This document shows, piece by piece, positions 7,077 through 14,109 of a DNA stretch of 19,576 nucleotides. Origin of the DNA: Perlabentimonas sp964554585 (GTDB lineage Bacteria > Bacteroidota > Bacteroidia > Bacteroidales > Tenuifilaceae). A model generated the notes under the pieces. That model saw only the letters and a program-made list of their open reading frames with translations. It was not told the DNA's origin and did no database searches. A program made the position numbers and the translations under genes. Each line of letters opens with the position of its first letter. The first letter of the stretch is position 1. Where the stretch lies: the NCBI GenBank assembly GCA_964554585.1, contig CAZKPD010000037.1:1-19576 (forward strand), given 5' to 3'.

Positions 7077-8621
7077 TTAGAATGGGGGTATTCCATGTTT
7101 TTTCCATGGGGTATCCACGGTTTTGTTCCCGGAAACTTCTAATGCATGGATAATCAGCTTGCGGGTCTCGGTGGGCTCAATTACAGTATCCACATATCCT
7201 TTGGCCGCTGCAACGTAAGGGTTAGCAAATTTCTCTTTATACTCCTTTACTTTCAGCTTACGCATTTTCTCAGGATCTTTAGCCTCCATAATCTCCTTAC
7301 GGAAGATAATGTTAGCCGCCCCTTCGGGGCCCATTACGGCAATTTCGGCACCGGGCCATGCAAATACAAAGTCGGCACGTAAGTGTCTCGAGTTCATTGC
7401 AATATACCCTCCACCATAGGCTTTGCGAAGGATTACAGAGATTTTTGGCACTGTTGCCTCACTGTATGCATATAGCATTTTTGCCCCGTGACGGATTACT
7501 CCGGCGTGCTCTTGGTCTACACCGGGCAGGTAGCCGGGCAGGTCAACCAGGGTGATAATGGGGATGCTAAATGCGTTGCAGTAACGGATGAATCGTGCGG
7601 CCTTATCGGACGAGTCTACATCGAGAACTCCGGCCAGAACGAGGGCCTGATTAGCTACAAAACCAACAGTTTCACCGTTAATTCTTCCAAATCCAATAAC
7701 AATGTTTGAAGCCCAATACTCGTGGATTTCCAAAAAGTCGGAATCGTCAGCAATGGCTTTAATCACTTCACGCACATCGTAGGGTTGTTTTGCATCGCCT
7801 GGAACAATGTTGTCAATATTGTATTCGGGTTTTGGCTCTTTGGGTTCAAATTTCCGAGCTTTCCGGGTATTATTCCAGGGGATAAAGGTGATCAACTTCT
7901 TGATTTGGTCAAAGCACTCCATTTCGCTTTCGGCAAAGAAATGCGCATTCCCGGTTATTTCGGCGTGTACTCGGGCTCCCCCCAGCTCTTCCATGGAGAT
8001 CTCCTCACCAAGAACCGTTTTAATAACCTCCGGGCCAGTGATAAACATCTTTGAGATGTTATCAACAGTAAAAACGAAATCGGTTAGTGCAGGCGAGTAA
8101 ACGGCTCCACCGGCACATGGACCAAGGATTACCGATATCTGAGGAATAACGCCACTAGCCAATGTGTTGCGGAAAAAAATCTCTCCATAACCGGCCAGTG
8201 AGTTTACACCCTCCTGAATACGCGCTCCTCCCGAGTCATTGATGCCAATTAGCGGGATCCTCATTTTGAGGGCATAATCCATAATTTTGGTGATTTTGCG
8301 GGCGTGCATTAATCCCAACGATCCGCCGGCAACCGTAAAATCCTGCGCAAAAATGGCGATGGGCGCACCAAAAATGGTACCTGTCCCAATAATTACCCCA
8401 TCGCTATGGAGTACCTTACCGTCCATCCCAAAATCACGCGCATCATGCTCAACAAAAAGGTCATACTCGTTAAACGAGTCCTCGTCTAATAGGGCTACAA
8501 CCCTTTCGCGAGCTGTCATTTTTCCCATGGCCAGCTGTTTGGCTATCGCCTGCTCGCCACCGCCCATAAGGATCTCTTCCTTACGCTTTTTCAGCTCTAA
8601 AATCTTTCTTTTTAAAGGCAT
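7077..8621 (-). CDS. Acyl-CoA carboxyltransferase (PccB / MmdA type)
   Basis: A 514-aa biotin-dependent carboxyltransferase, full length for the family, with two crotonase-fold halves. The N-terminal half has MTARERVVALLDEDSF (35-50), the acyl-CoA site SGGARIQEGV (130-139) and GPCAGGAVYSPALTD (167-181). The C-terminal half has VDLPGYLPGVDQEHAGVIRH and RKAYGGGYIAM near residue 400, which line the biotin site. It moves carboxyl between biotin and propionyl-CoA/methylmalonyl-CoA, a step of succinate-propionate metabolism. It is the first gene of a two-gene operon with the biotin carrier 12 bases downstream. Motifs alone do not separate PccB (needs biotin carboxylase) from MmdA (needs a sodium-pumping decarboxylase), so no symbol is given. 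A -7 box is found 65 bases upstream. Confidence 0.93.
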   Translation of the reverse strand: MPLKRKILELKKRKEEILMGGGEQAIAKQLAMGKMTARERVVALLDEDSFNEYDLFVEHDARDFGMDGKVLHSDGVIIGTGTIFGAPIAIFAQDFTVAGGSLGLMHARKITKIMDYALKMRIPLIGINDSGGARIQEGVNSLAGYGEIFFRNTLASGVIPQISVILGPCAGGAVYSPALTDFVFTVDNISKMFITGPEVIKTVLGEEISMEELGGARVHAEITGNAHFFAESEMECFDQIKKLITFIPWNNTRKARKFEPKEPKPEYNIDNIVPGDAKQPYDVREVIKAIADDSDFLEIHEYWASNIVIGFGRINGETVGFVANQALVLAGVLDVDSSDKAARFIRYCNAFSIPIITLVDLPGYLPGVDQEHAGVIRHGAKMLYAYSEATVPKISVILRKAYGGGYIAMNSRHLRADFVFAWPGAEIAVMGPEGAANIIFRKEIMEAKDPEKMRKLKVKEYKEKFANPYVAAAKGYVDTVIEPTETRKLIIHALEVSGNKTVDTPWKKHGIPPF

Positions 8622-8686
8622 ACTAGTCCCGTGTTAGTTAATACTCTATTTGTTTGTCCCAAAAATCGCTTACTGATTTTCACCTG

Positions 8687-8694
8687 CAAAGCTA
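8687..8694 (-). promoter_or_regulatory. -7 promoter box (TAGCTTTG) for the carboxyltransferase operon
   Basis: Exact TAnnTTTG match on the minus strand, 65 bases from the ATG at 8621, giving a leader of roughly 58 bases. Confidence 0.6.
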
Positions 8695-8725
8695 CTAAAT
8701 TCAAAGGAGACCTTAGCCATAATTT

Positions 8726-8759
8726 GCCTACTTTTTGATGTAAAATGCATCATATAGGC
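8726..8759. repeat. Nested inverted repeat upstream of the carboxyltransferase promoter
   Basis: An outer arm pair GCCTA/TAGGC encloses an inner pair TGATGT/GCATCA (one G-U) with a 5-nt AAAAT loop; the halves are separated by CTTTT on one side and TA on the other. It lies about 30 bases upstream of the -7 box. A smaller perfect dyad, TAATT-ATC-AATTA, follows at 8771-8783. Either could be a regulator site or chance. Confidence 0.35.
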
Positions 8760-8867
8760 TGATTGTCAGGTAATTATCAATTATACGATTGTTCTATTTT
8801 TAATGGCTTGTATTTTCCTATTGAGATTTGATTTCCAATGGGATAGGATGGGGAATAAGGTCGTTTT

Positions 8868-9998
8868 TTAAAGTTTGGGCAACGGGATAGTAAAAATTTT
8901 ACGATCAATAAATTTTTCAATCTTTTGGAATAAATGCCGCTCCTTTTTTGTTACAAAAGTAAGTGCAACCCCATCGGACTGTGCTCGGGCAGTTCTCCCA
9001 ATGCGGTGTACGTAGTCTTCGGGATCATTGGGTACATCAAAGTTGACAATCAGATCAATGTCTTCAATGTCAATGCCCCTGGAGATAATGTCGGTGGCAA
9101 CCAGCAGCTGAAAAGAGCGATTCCGAAACTGTCGCATCACTCCTTCGCGCTGTTTCTGGTCTAAATCCGAATGGATGGCATTTACCGATAGCTTTTTCTC
9201 CCTTAGCAGTTTCTCAATGCTCCGAACCTTTGCTTTGGTGGATGAGAAGATAATTGCGCTATTCACTTTTCCTGTTTCGGATAGTAAATGGCTTAGGAGT
9301 TTAACCTTATCGAGCTCTTCAATGTAATATACCGCTTGCAGTACATTCTCGGCAGGCTTCGAAACGGCAATATTTATTTCCAAAGGGTTAATCATAATGG
9401 TTTTTGCCAGCTTGCGGATGTTTGGTGGCATAGTGGCCGAGAATAGGAGGGTTTGCCGTTTTTTTGGAAGGTGCGATACAATATCCATTATGTCATCATG
9501 GAACCCCATGTCGAGCATCCTATCGGCTTCGTCGAGGACTAGGTGTTCAATGTGCGATAGATCAAGGTATCCCATTCGCAGATGTTGGATAAGCCTGCCA
9601 GGGGTGGCCACAATAAAATCTACACCCCGCTGTATGGCCAACCGCTGAGTGTCCCAACCCACGCTATCGTTGCCCCCGTAAACGGCTATAGAGCTCAAAG
9701 GCGAAAAGTAGCTAAAGCCTTCCAGCTGCTGATCAATTTGTAGGGCCAGCTCACGGGTAGGTACAATGATTAGGGTGCTGGTGAGGTTTTGCCTTTTGGG
9801 CTGGTTTACCAGCTGATTGATGATGGGAAGGATAAATGCAGCCGTTTTTCCCGTTCCGGTCTGGGCACATGCAATCACGTCATCCCCTTTCATGATTGGT
9901 GTTATGGATTGTTGTTGAACGGGTGTAGGAGTTACATAACCCATTGCTTCGATGGCGTTATTGACCGAGGCGGAAAAATTAAAATCAGAAAATTTCAC
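8868..9998 (-). CDS. DEAD-box ATP-dependent RNA helicase (RhlE-like)
   Basis: A 376-aa RNA helicase with the complete motif set: Q motif TPTPVQQQSI (23-32), motif I AQTGTGKT (45-52), Ia PTRELALQ (80-87), TPGR (132-135), II DEAD (156-159), III SAT (187-189), IV IIFSSTK, V ATDIISRGIDI and VI HRIGRTAR (331-338). It remodels RNA duplexes, usually in ribosome assembly, mRNA decay or cold adaptation. The chain ends about 38 residues after motif VI, so it lacks the long basic tail of many RhlE proteins; a minimal core enzyme is implied. It starts at the ATG at 9998, divergent from the HAD gene, with a -7 box at 10078-10085 and therefore a structured leader of about 73 bases. Confidence 0.93.
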   Translation of the reverse strand: MKFSDFNFSASVNNAIEAMGYVTPTPVQQQSITPIMKGDDVIACAQTGTGKTAAFILPIINQLVNQPKRQNLTSTLIIVPTRELALQIDQQLEGFSYFSPLSSIAVYGGNDSVGWDTQRLAIQRGVDFIVATPGRLIQHLRMGYLDLSHIEHLVLDEADRMLDMGFHDDIMDIVSHLPKKRQTLLFSATMPPNIRKLAKTIMINPLEINIAVSKPAENVLQAVYYIEELDKVKLLSHLLSETGKVNSAIIFSSTKAKVRSIEKLLREKKLSVNAIHSDLDQKQREGVMRQFRNRSFQLLVATDIISRGIDIEDIDLIVNFDVPNDPEDYVHRIGRTARAQSDGVALTFVTKKERHLFQKIEKFIDRKIFTIPLPKL

Positions 9999-10021
9999 GT
10001 AAGAATAAGGTATTTAGTTGA

Positions 10022-10058
10022 GGGCAGTGCCCCGCAGTGAATCTCTAGGATGGATTCA
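10022..10058 (-). promoter_or_regulatory. Two hairpins in the DEAD-box helicase mRNA leader
   Basis: TGAATC (10038-10043) pairs perfectly with GATTCA (10053-10058) around a 9-nt loop, and GGGC (10022-10025) pairs with GCCC (10029-10032) around AGT. Both lie between the predicted transcription start (about 10071) and the ATG at 9998. Cold-regulated helicase genes often have folded leaders, so control of translation is possible but not shown. Confidence 0.4.
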
Positions 10059-10077
10059 GTTGTAAAATTATTTATGG

Positions 10078-10085
10078 CAAAGGTA
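10078..10085 (-). promoter_or_regulatory. -7 promoter box (TACCTTTG) for the DEAD-box helicase
   Basis: Exact TAnnTTTG match on the minus strand, 79 bases from the ATG at 9998. Confidence 0.55.
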
Positions 10086-10156
10086 ACAGTTTTTTAATCT
10101 ATTAGGGTACTGCAAAAAGCATGGGCTCATCTTTTTTCTGCCCTTGTATATATTGC

Positions 10157-10164
10157 TAACTTTG
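10157..10164 (+). promoter_or_regulatory. -7 promoter box (TAACTTTG) for the HAD phosphatase gene
   Basis: Exact TAnnTTTG match, 24 bases before the ATG at 10189. Its place inside the TTG-started extension at 10144 argues that the true start is the ATG at 10189. Confidence 0.6.
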
Positions 10165-10188
10165 CCGCCAATTGAAACGGAATACCCA

Positions 10189-10878
10189 ATGAAGTACAAG
10201 CACATTTTTTTTGATCTCGATAGAACCCTATGGGATTTTGAGCAGAATATGCGTATCACGCTTAGGGATATTTTTCAGAAGCATGGTCTGCAGAATTATG
10301 CACCCGATTCGCAGCACTTTATCGATACTTTTTTGGTGCACAACGATAGGCTGTGGAGAGAATATCAGCATGGGAATGTGCGGAAAGAGGTATTAAGATA
10401 CACCCGTTTTGAGAAAACATTGACCGATTATGGCATTCGAAATAGCCATTTGGCAGAGGTGATTGCCCAGGAGTATATTGATGAAAGCCCTAAAAAAACG
10501 GCGCTTATTCCACACTCCATTGAGGTTCTCGATTACCTTAAAGAGAGGTATATTATGCACATCATTACCAACGGATTTAATGAGGTTCAATTTCGAAAAG
10601 TTGAGCTATGCGGGCTTTCGCCCTATTTTAGCAAGCTCATTACATCCGAGATATCGGGGTATCACAAGCCTCACCCTATGGCATTTGGTTTTGCGCTAAA
10701 GGAGGCCGGTGCACCCATGAGCGAAAGCATAATGATTGGCGATGATTTGAATACCGATATTATTGGAGCTAAAGAGTTTGGGATCGATCAAATCTACTTT
10801 AATCCGCATGGTATTGAGCACCAGCAACAGGTAACCCATGAGGTTTCTTCGTTACAGGAAATTATGAAAATCCTCTAG
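10189..10878 (+). CDS. HAD-superfamily phosphatase, YjjG/YfnB-like nucleotidase
   Basis: A 229-aa haloacid dehalogenase-type phosphohydrolase. Motif I is DLDRT at 9-13 (nucleophile Asp10-region pair D9/D11), motif II ITNGF (126-130), motif III Lys160 in GYHKPHP, and motif IV IGDDLNTD (183-190). The opening FFDLDRTLWDFEQN and the helical cap between motifs I and II match the YjjG/YfnB subfamily, whose characterised members hydrolyse pyrimidine nucleoside monophosphates and non-canonical nucleotides. An upstream TTG at 10144 is in frame, but the ATG at 10189 gives the normal family N-terminus and lies just after the -7 box. It converges on dnaB with only 4 bases between the two stops and no room for a terminator. 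Another HAD phosphatase role cannot be excluded. Confidence 0.88.
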   Translation: MKYKHIFFDLDRTLWDFEQNMRITLRDIFQKHGLQNYAPDSQHFIDTFLVHNDRLWREYQHGNVRKEVLRYTRFEKTLTDYGIRNSHLAEVIAQEYIDESPKKTALIPHSIEVLDYLKERYIMHIITNGFNEVQFRKVELCGLSPYFSKLITSEISGYHKPHPMAFGFALKEAGAPMSESIMIGDDLNTDIIGAKEFGIDQIYFNPHGIEHQQQVTHEVSSLQEIMKIL

Positions 10879-10882
10879 TCGT

Positions 10883-12442
10883 TTAGTAAGGAACATCCTC
10901 ATCGGAGGTTGGATCCGACAGAAACTCAAATCCAAAATCGCTGGAAACGGAGGGCAAGGGATCTTCATTCATTTTTGAACCAAAGGTTACCGCTTGCGGA
11001 GCAAAGGTACCGTCGCTTGCCGGATGAGCCACGTACTCAAAATTGTCAATATCGGTAAATTTGGCCAGCTCTTTTCTAAACCTCAACTTGAGGTCACCCA
11101 CAGGGCCGTTTCGGTGTTTAGCCACAATTATTTCGGCAAGTCCTACCAGCGAGTTCCCTTCCTCATCCTCACTAAATCCGTAATATTCGGGGCGGTGAAT
11201 AAAAATTACCATATCGGCATCCTGCTCTATGGCGCCCGATTCGCGAAGGTCAGACAGCTGTGGCCTCTTATTCCCGCCACGGGTCTCCACCGATCGGTTT
11301 AGCTGAGATAGGGCTAAGATTGGCACATCCAACTCTTTGGCAATGGCTTTGAGCGAACGGGATATGGTACTTACCTCCTGCTCACGATTGCCCTTCGATT
11401 CGTTGGGACCGGTCATCAGCTGAAGGTAGTCAATAACAATAGCACCTATATCATGCTGGGCTTTAAGCCTACGGCATTTGGCCCTCAGCTCAAAAATGGA
11501 GAGAGCCGGGGTATCATCAATAAATATCTTCGAATTTTTAAGGTCGGTAATCTTGGAGGTAAGGTGGTTCCACTCCGAGGGGTTTAGCTTCCCATTTCTA
11601 ATCTTATCGTGCGATATCTCGGTTTCGCTAACAATAAGCCTATTTACCAGCNNNNNNNNNNGAATGCTCGACATTTCCAAGGAGAAAAAGGCGATGGGAA
11701 CCTTATAGTCAACCGACATATTGCGAGCCATAGAGAGCACAAAGGCGGTTTTACCCATTGAGGGTCGTGCAGCCACGATGATAAGGTCGGAGGGTTGCCA
11801 ACCGGAGGTAAGCCTGTCCAGCTCAGTAAAACCGCAGGGTACACCGCTCAGCCCATCTTCTCGCTTACTGGCCTCGTCAAGGCGTTTAAGTGCTTCGCTA
11901 ACCACAATGCTAATGGGCTCGGTTTCCCGTTTTATATTGCCTTCGGCAACCTTAAACAGCTCCATTTCGGAGTAGTCCAGCAGGTCGTCCACATCAATGG
12001 AATCGTCAAACGCACGGTTTTGAATTTCGGATGATACCCGTATAAGCTCTCGTTGAATAAACTTTTGGGCAACTATTTTGGCGTGGTACTCAAGGTGTGC
12101 AGCAGAGCCAACTCGCGACGAGAGCTGGGCCAAGTATACCGGACCCCCAACTTCATCCAGCAACCCTTTGCTCCTTAGCTCTTCGGTAACTGTTAGCAAA
12201 TCAATTGGGTCGAGCTTAGTAGAAAGGTTTAGGATGGCCTGAAATATTTTTTGATGGCTTTCTTTGTAGAAGCATTCTGGCTTGAGCACGTCAAGAATAG
12301 TAACCACAGCATCTTTTTCAAGCATGAGAGCTCCTAAAACAGCCTCTTCGAGATCAACTGCTTGTGGGGGTATTTTGCCTAGCTCCAGTCCGGTAATGGT
12401 GGTGGGATTAGTTTTGGATGTGTATGCTCTCTTTTCTGCCAT
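10883..12442 (-). CDS. dnaB: Replicative DNA helicase DnaB, interrupted by a 10-N assembly gap
   Basis: The hexameric helicase that unwinds DNA at the replication fork. The N-terminal primase-interaction domain (about 20-130, with PPQAVDLEEAVLGALML) is followed by a RecA-like motor: ARPSMGKT Walker A (225-232), FSLEMSS (253-259), VIDYLQL Walker B (336-342), LSQLNRSVETR, and DLRESGAIEQDADMV with IFIHRPEYYG. The listed length is 519 codons including four unknown ones. The N-run at 11652-11661 falls between MSSI and LVNRL. E. coli and Bacillus homologues have a single Gln there, so the true gap is probably one base and the protein 516 aa. Start is the ATG at 12442, with a -7 box 15 bases upstream. 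It is a single-gene unit converging on the HAD gene. Confidence 0.95.
   Translation of the reverse strand: MAEKRAYTSKTNPTTITGLELGKIPPQAVDLEEAVLGALMLEKDAVVTILDVLKPECFYKESHQKIFQAILNLSTKLDPIDLLTVTEELRSKGLLDEVGGPVYLAQLSSRVGSAAHLEYHAKIVAQKFIQRELIRVSSEIQNRAFDDSIDVDDLLDYSEMELFKVAEGNIKRETEPISIVVSEALKRLDEASKREDGLSGVPCGFTELDRLTSGWQPSDLIIVAARPSMGKTAFVLSMARNMSVDYKVPIAFFSLEMSSIXXXXLVNRLIVSETEISHDKIRNGKLNPSEWNHLTSKITDLKNSKIFIDDTPALSIFELRAKCRRLKAQHDIGAIVIDYLQLMTGPNESKGNREQEVSTISRSLKAIAKELDVPILALSQLNRSVETRGGNKRPQLSDLRESGAIEQDADMVIFIHRPEYYGFSEDEEGNSLVGLAEIIVAKHRNGPVGDLKLRFRKELAKFTDIDNFEYVAHPASDGTFAPQAVTFGSKMNEDPLPSVSSDFGFEFLSDPTSDEDVPY
11652..11661. other. Assembly gap (10 unknown bases) inside dnaB
   Basis: Ten N's of placeholder length. 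On the coding strand the flanks are a C (11662) and a G (11651); restoring only an A between them gives CAG (Gln) and the conserved series Met-Ser-Ser-Ile-Gln-Leu-Val-Asn-Arg in frame. Confidence 0.97.
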
Positions 12443-12457
12443 CGTTCTATTTTATTG

Positions 12458-12465
12458 CAAAAATA
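12458..12465 (-). promoter_or_regulatory. -7 promoter box (TATTTTTG) for dnaB
   Basis: Exact TAnnTTTG match on the minus strand, only 15 bases from the ATG, so the leader would be under 10 bases. Confidence 0.5.
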
Positions 12466-12524
12466 GGAAACCTATTCCTTGTTTGCATAGAAATGGCAAA
12501 AGGGTTATCAACAAAATTACAAAT

Positions 12525-12539
12525 TGCTCATAGCGAGCA
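12525..12539 (-). terminator. Weak hairpin downstream of the sugar transferase gene
   Basis: TGCTC and GAGCA pair over 5 bases with a 5-nt loop. On the minus strand it is followed by ATTTGTAATTTTG, a poor T-tract. It sits between the transferase stop (12581) and the dnaB promoter, the right place to separate the two units, but it is short. Confidence 0.3.
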
Positions 12540-12580
12540 GGTTTTGTTAAAGGGAGAGATGAGAGGTTAGGTGTAAATCT

Positions 12581-13996
12581 TCACACCCCTTTCCCTCGGA
12601 TAACGGTGATAAGTGTGTAGATCATAATCTTAAAATCTACGAACAGCGACATGTTTTCGATGTAGACCAGATCGTACTTGAGCCGTTCCACCATTTCGTC
12701 CACATTTTCGGCATAGCCGTACTTAACCTGCCCCCAGGAGGTAATTCCGGGTTTTACCTTTTGCAGATGCACATAGTGCGGTGCTTTTTTTATAATCTGA
12801 TTAATAAAGAATTGACGCTCCGGGCGAGGACCAACCAATGACATATCCCCTTTTATCACATTCCAGAAATTTGGAACCTCATCAATACGCGTTTTTCGTA
12901 AAAAACGACCGATGGGAGTTATGCGGTTATCGTTTTTGCTGGATAATGCAGGCCCGTTGCGTTCGGCATCTACGTACATTGTACGGAACTTGTATATCAT
13001 AAAAGGTTTTCCATACCTTCCGATACGCTCTTGGGAGTATAAGATTGGCCCTTTTGACGAGAGCCTAACCAGCAGGGCAATGATGAGTAAAAAGGGAAAG
13101 AGCAGAATTAGTGCTAAGGTTGCCAAGCTGAAATCGAGGAGTGTTTTCACCTTTTTTTGCCATAGCGGCATCAACTCATGGGAAATATGGATAAGCGGAA
13201 CACCAAATTTTGCAGATATCTTTACTCTTCCCGTAAGGTAATCGTACATTCCGGGAATAGCTTTTATAATTACATTCATGCCAAGCAGGTCGTTTACAAT
13301 TTGGCTCATAAAGTGGCTATCCTCTCCTTCAATAGCCAAAATGACCTCTTGGATGCTATTCTCTTTGATTACCGCGCAAAGCTGGTGTCGATCTCCTAGG
13401 TTTGGGATCTTGGACTCTAGGCCTTCACAAGGAGTTTCTCCAACGCTTACAAATCCAACGAACTTATTCCCGCCCGATTTTTTCTGCTTCTCCAGCTCAA
13501 CCAGTAGCGTATGGGCTTTTAACCCTTCGCCCACAATAAGCGTAGGGAACCCAATTATCCGATTTCGGATACGTCGGGTAACTATTGAGGTGATTATAAC
13601 CCTTGGGATATAGGTGATGATAAACTGAAGCCAAAGCAATCTTAAGAAGAGGTGGTAGTAATTTTTGTAGTTAACCACGTAATCGTCTAGCAGAAGCGCG
13701 AAAAATAGGAGAAGAACGCCAAAAATGGTAACTAGTATGGAATTGCCCAACTGCCGCAGGCGAGAACGCCTGTACACATCTTTGTAAAATCCGCTAACAA
13801 AAAACAGAACACACCATAGGGTGGGAATGATGAGAAGGCTCAATCCTAGCTTTAGGTCAAAAATAAAGGGGGCAGGTTCACCAAAGAGTTGTGTTTCTAT
13901 AACGCCCTTTCGATATGCATGGAACAACAGCCACGCAAGGGCTGAGCCTGTAAAATCGAATGCAATATAAGTAATGGTGAGTAACCTTTCCTTCAT
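12581..13996 (-). CDS. Undecaprenyl-phosphate sugar-1-phosphate transferase (polyprenyl glycosylphosphotransferase)
   Basis: A 471-aa inner-membrane enzyme that moves a sugar 1-phosphate from a UDP-sugar to undecaprenyl phosphate, starting a lipid-linked glycan (exopolysaccharide, capsule or O-antigen type). Four membrane segments lie at about 7-27, 48-68, 85-104 and 115-135. They are followed by a nucleotide-binding-like middle domain (about 150-270), a fifth hydrophobic segment (286-311), and the bacterial sugar transferase domain with KFRTM (336-340), KTRIDEVPNFWNVIKGDMS (368-386) and LVGPRPE (387-393). This layout is that of WcaJ/WbaP-type enzymes. The donor sugar cannot be read from sequence. 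No other glycan genes flank it, which is unusual for a priming enzyme. A 113-base gap separates it from the Gfo/Idh-like gene upstream on the same strand. Confidence 0.92.
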   Translation of the reverse strand: MKERLLTITYIAFDFTGSALAWLLFHAYRKGVIETQLFGEPAPFIFDLKLGLSLLIIPTLWCVLFFVSGFYKDVYRRSRLRQLGNSILVTIFGVLLLFFALLLDDYVVNYKNYYHLFLRLLWLQFIITYIPRVIITSIVTRRIRNRIIGFPTLIVGEGLKAHTLLVELEKQKKSGGNKFVGFVSVGETPCEGLESKIPNLGDRHQLCAVIKENSIQEVILAIEGEDSHFMSQIVNDLLGMNVIIKAIPGMYDYLTGRVKISAKFGVPLIHISHELMPLWQKKVKTLLDFSLATLALILLFPFLLIIALLVRLSSKGPILYSQERIGRYGKPFMIYKFRTMYVDAERNGPALSSKNDNRITPIGRFLRKTRIDEVPNFWNVIKGDMSLVGPRPERQFFINQIIKKAPHYVHLQKVKPGITSWGQVKYGYAENVDEMVERLKYDLVYIENMSLFVDFKIMIYTLITVIRGKGV

Positions 13997-14000
13997 CTGA

Positions 14001-14022
14001 CTATTTTAGTGGCCGAAAATAG
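14001..14022. repeat. 7-bp inverted repeat at the sugar transferase start
   Basis: CTATTTT (14001-14007) and AAAATAG (14016-14022) pair perfectly around an 8-nt loop, 4 bases upstream of the transferase ATG. It covers TATTTTCG (14021-14014, minus strand), a one-mismatch -7-like word that is the best promoter candidate for this gene. An operator or start-site hairpin is possible; chance is also possible at this length. Confidence 0.4.
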
Positions 14023-14109
14023 GCATAAATAAGTATGATTCGGACAATATGAATGAATAATTTATACAACGGAACAAATCGGAAAAAAGTGTAAGGGGAG
14101 AGCTTTTAA

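Noticed and set aside
10144..10188. TTG-started extension of the HAD phosphatase
   Set aside because: It contains the gene's own -7 box and adds residues before the canonical motif I.
11652..11661. Intein or frameshift in dnaB at the N-run
   Set aside because: Frame and family sequence continue on both sides, and a one-base fill restores the conserved Gln. Known DnaB inteins, as I recall, sit elsewhere, for example in the P-loop.
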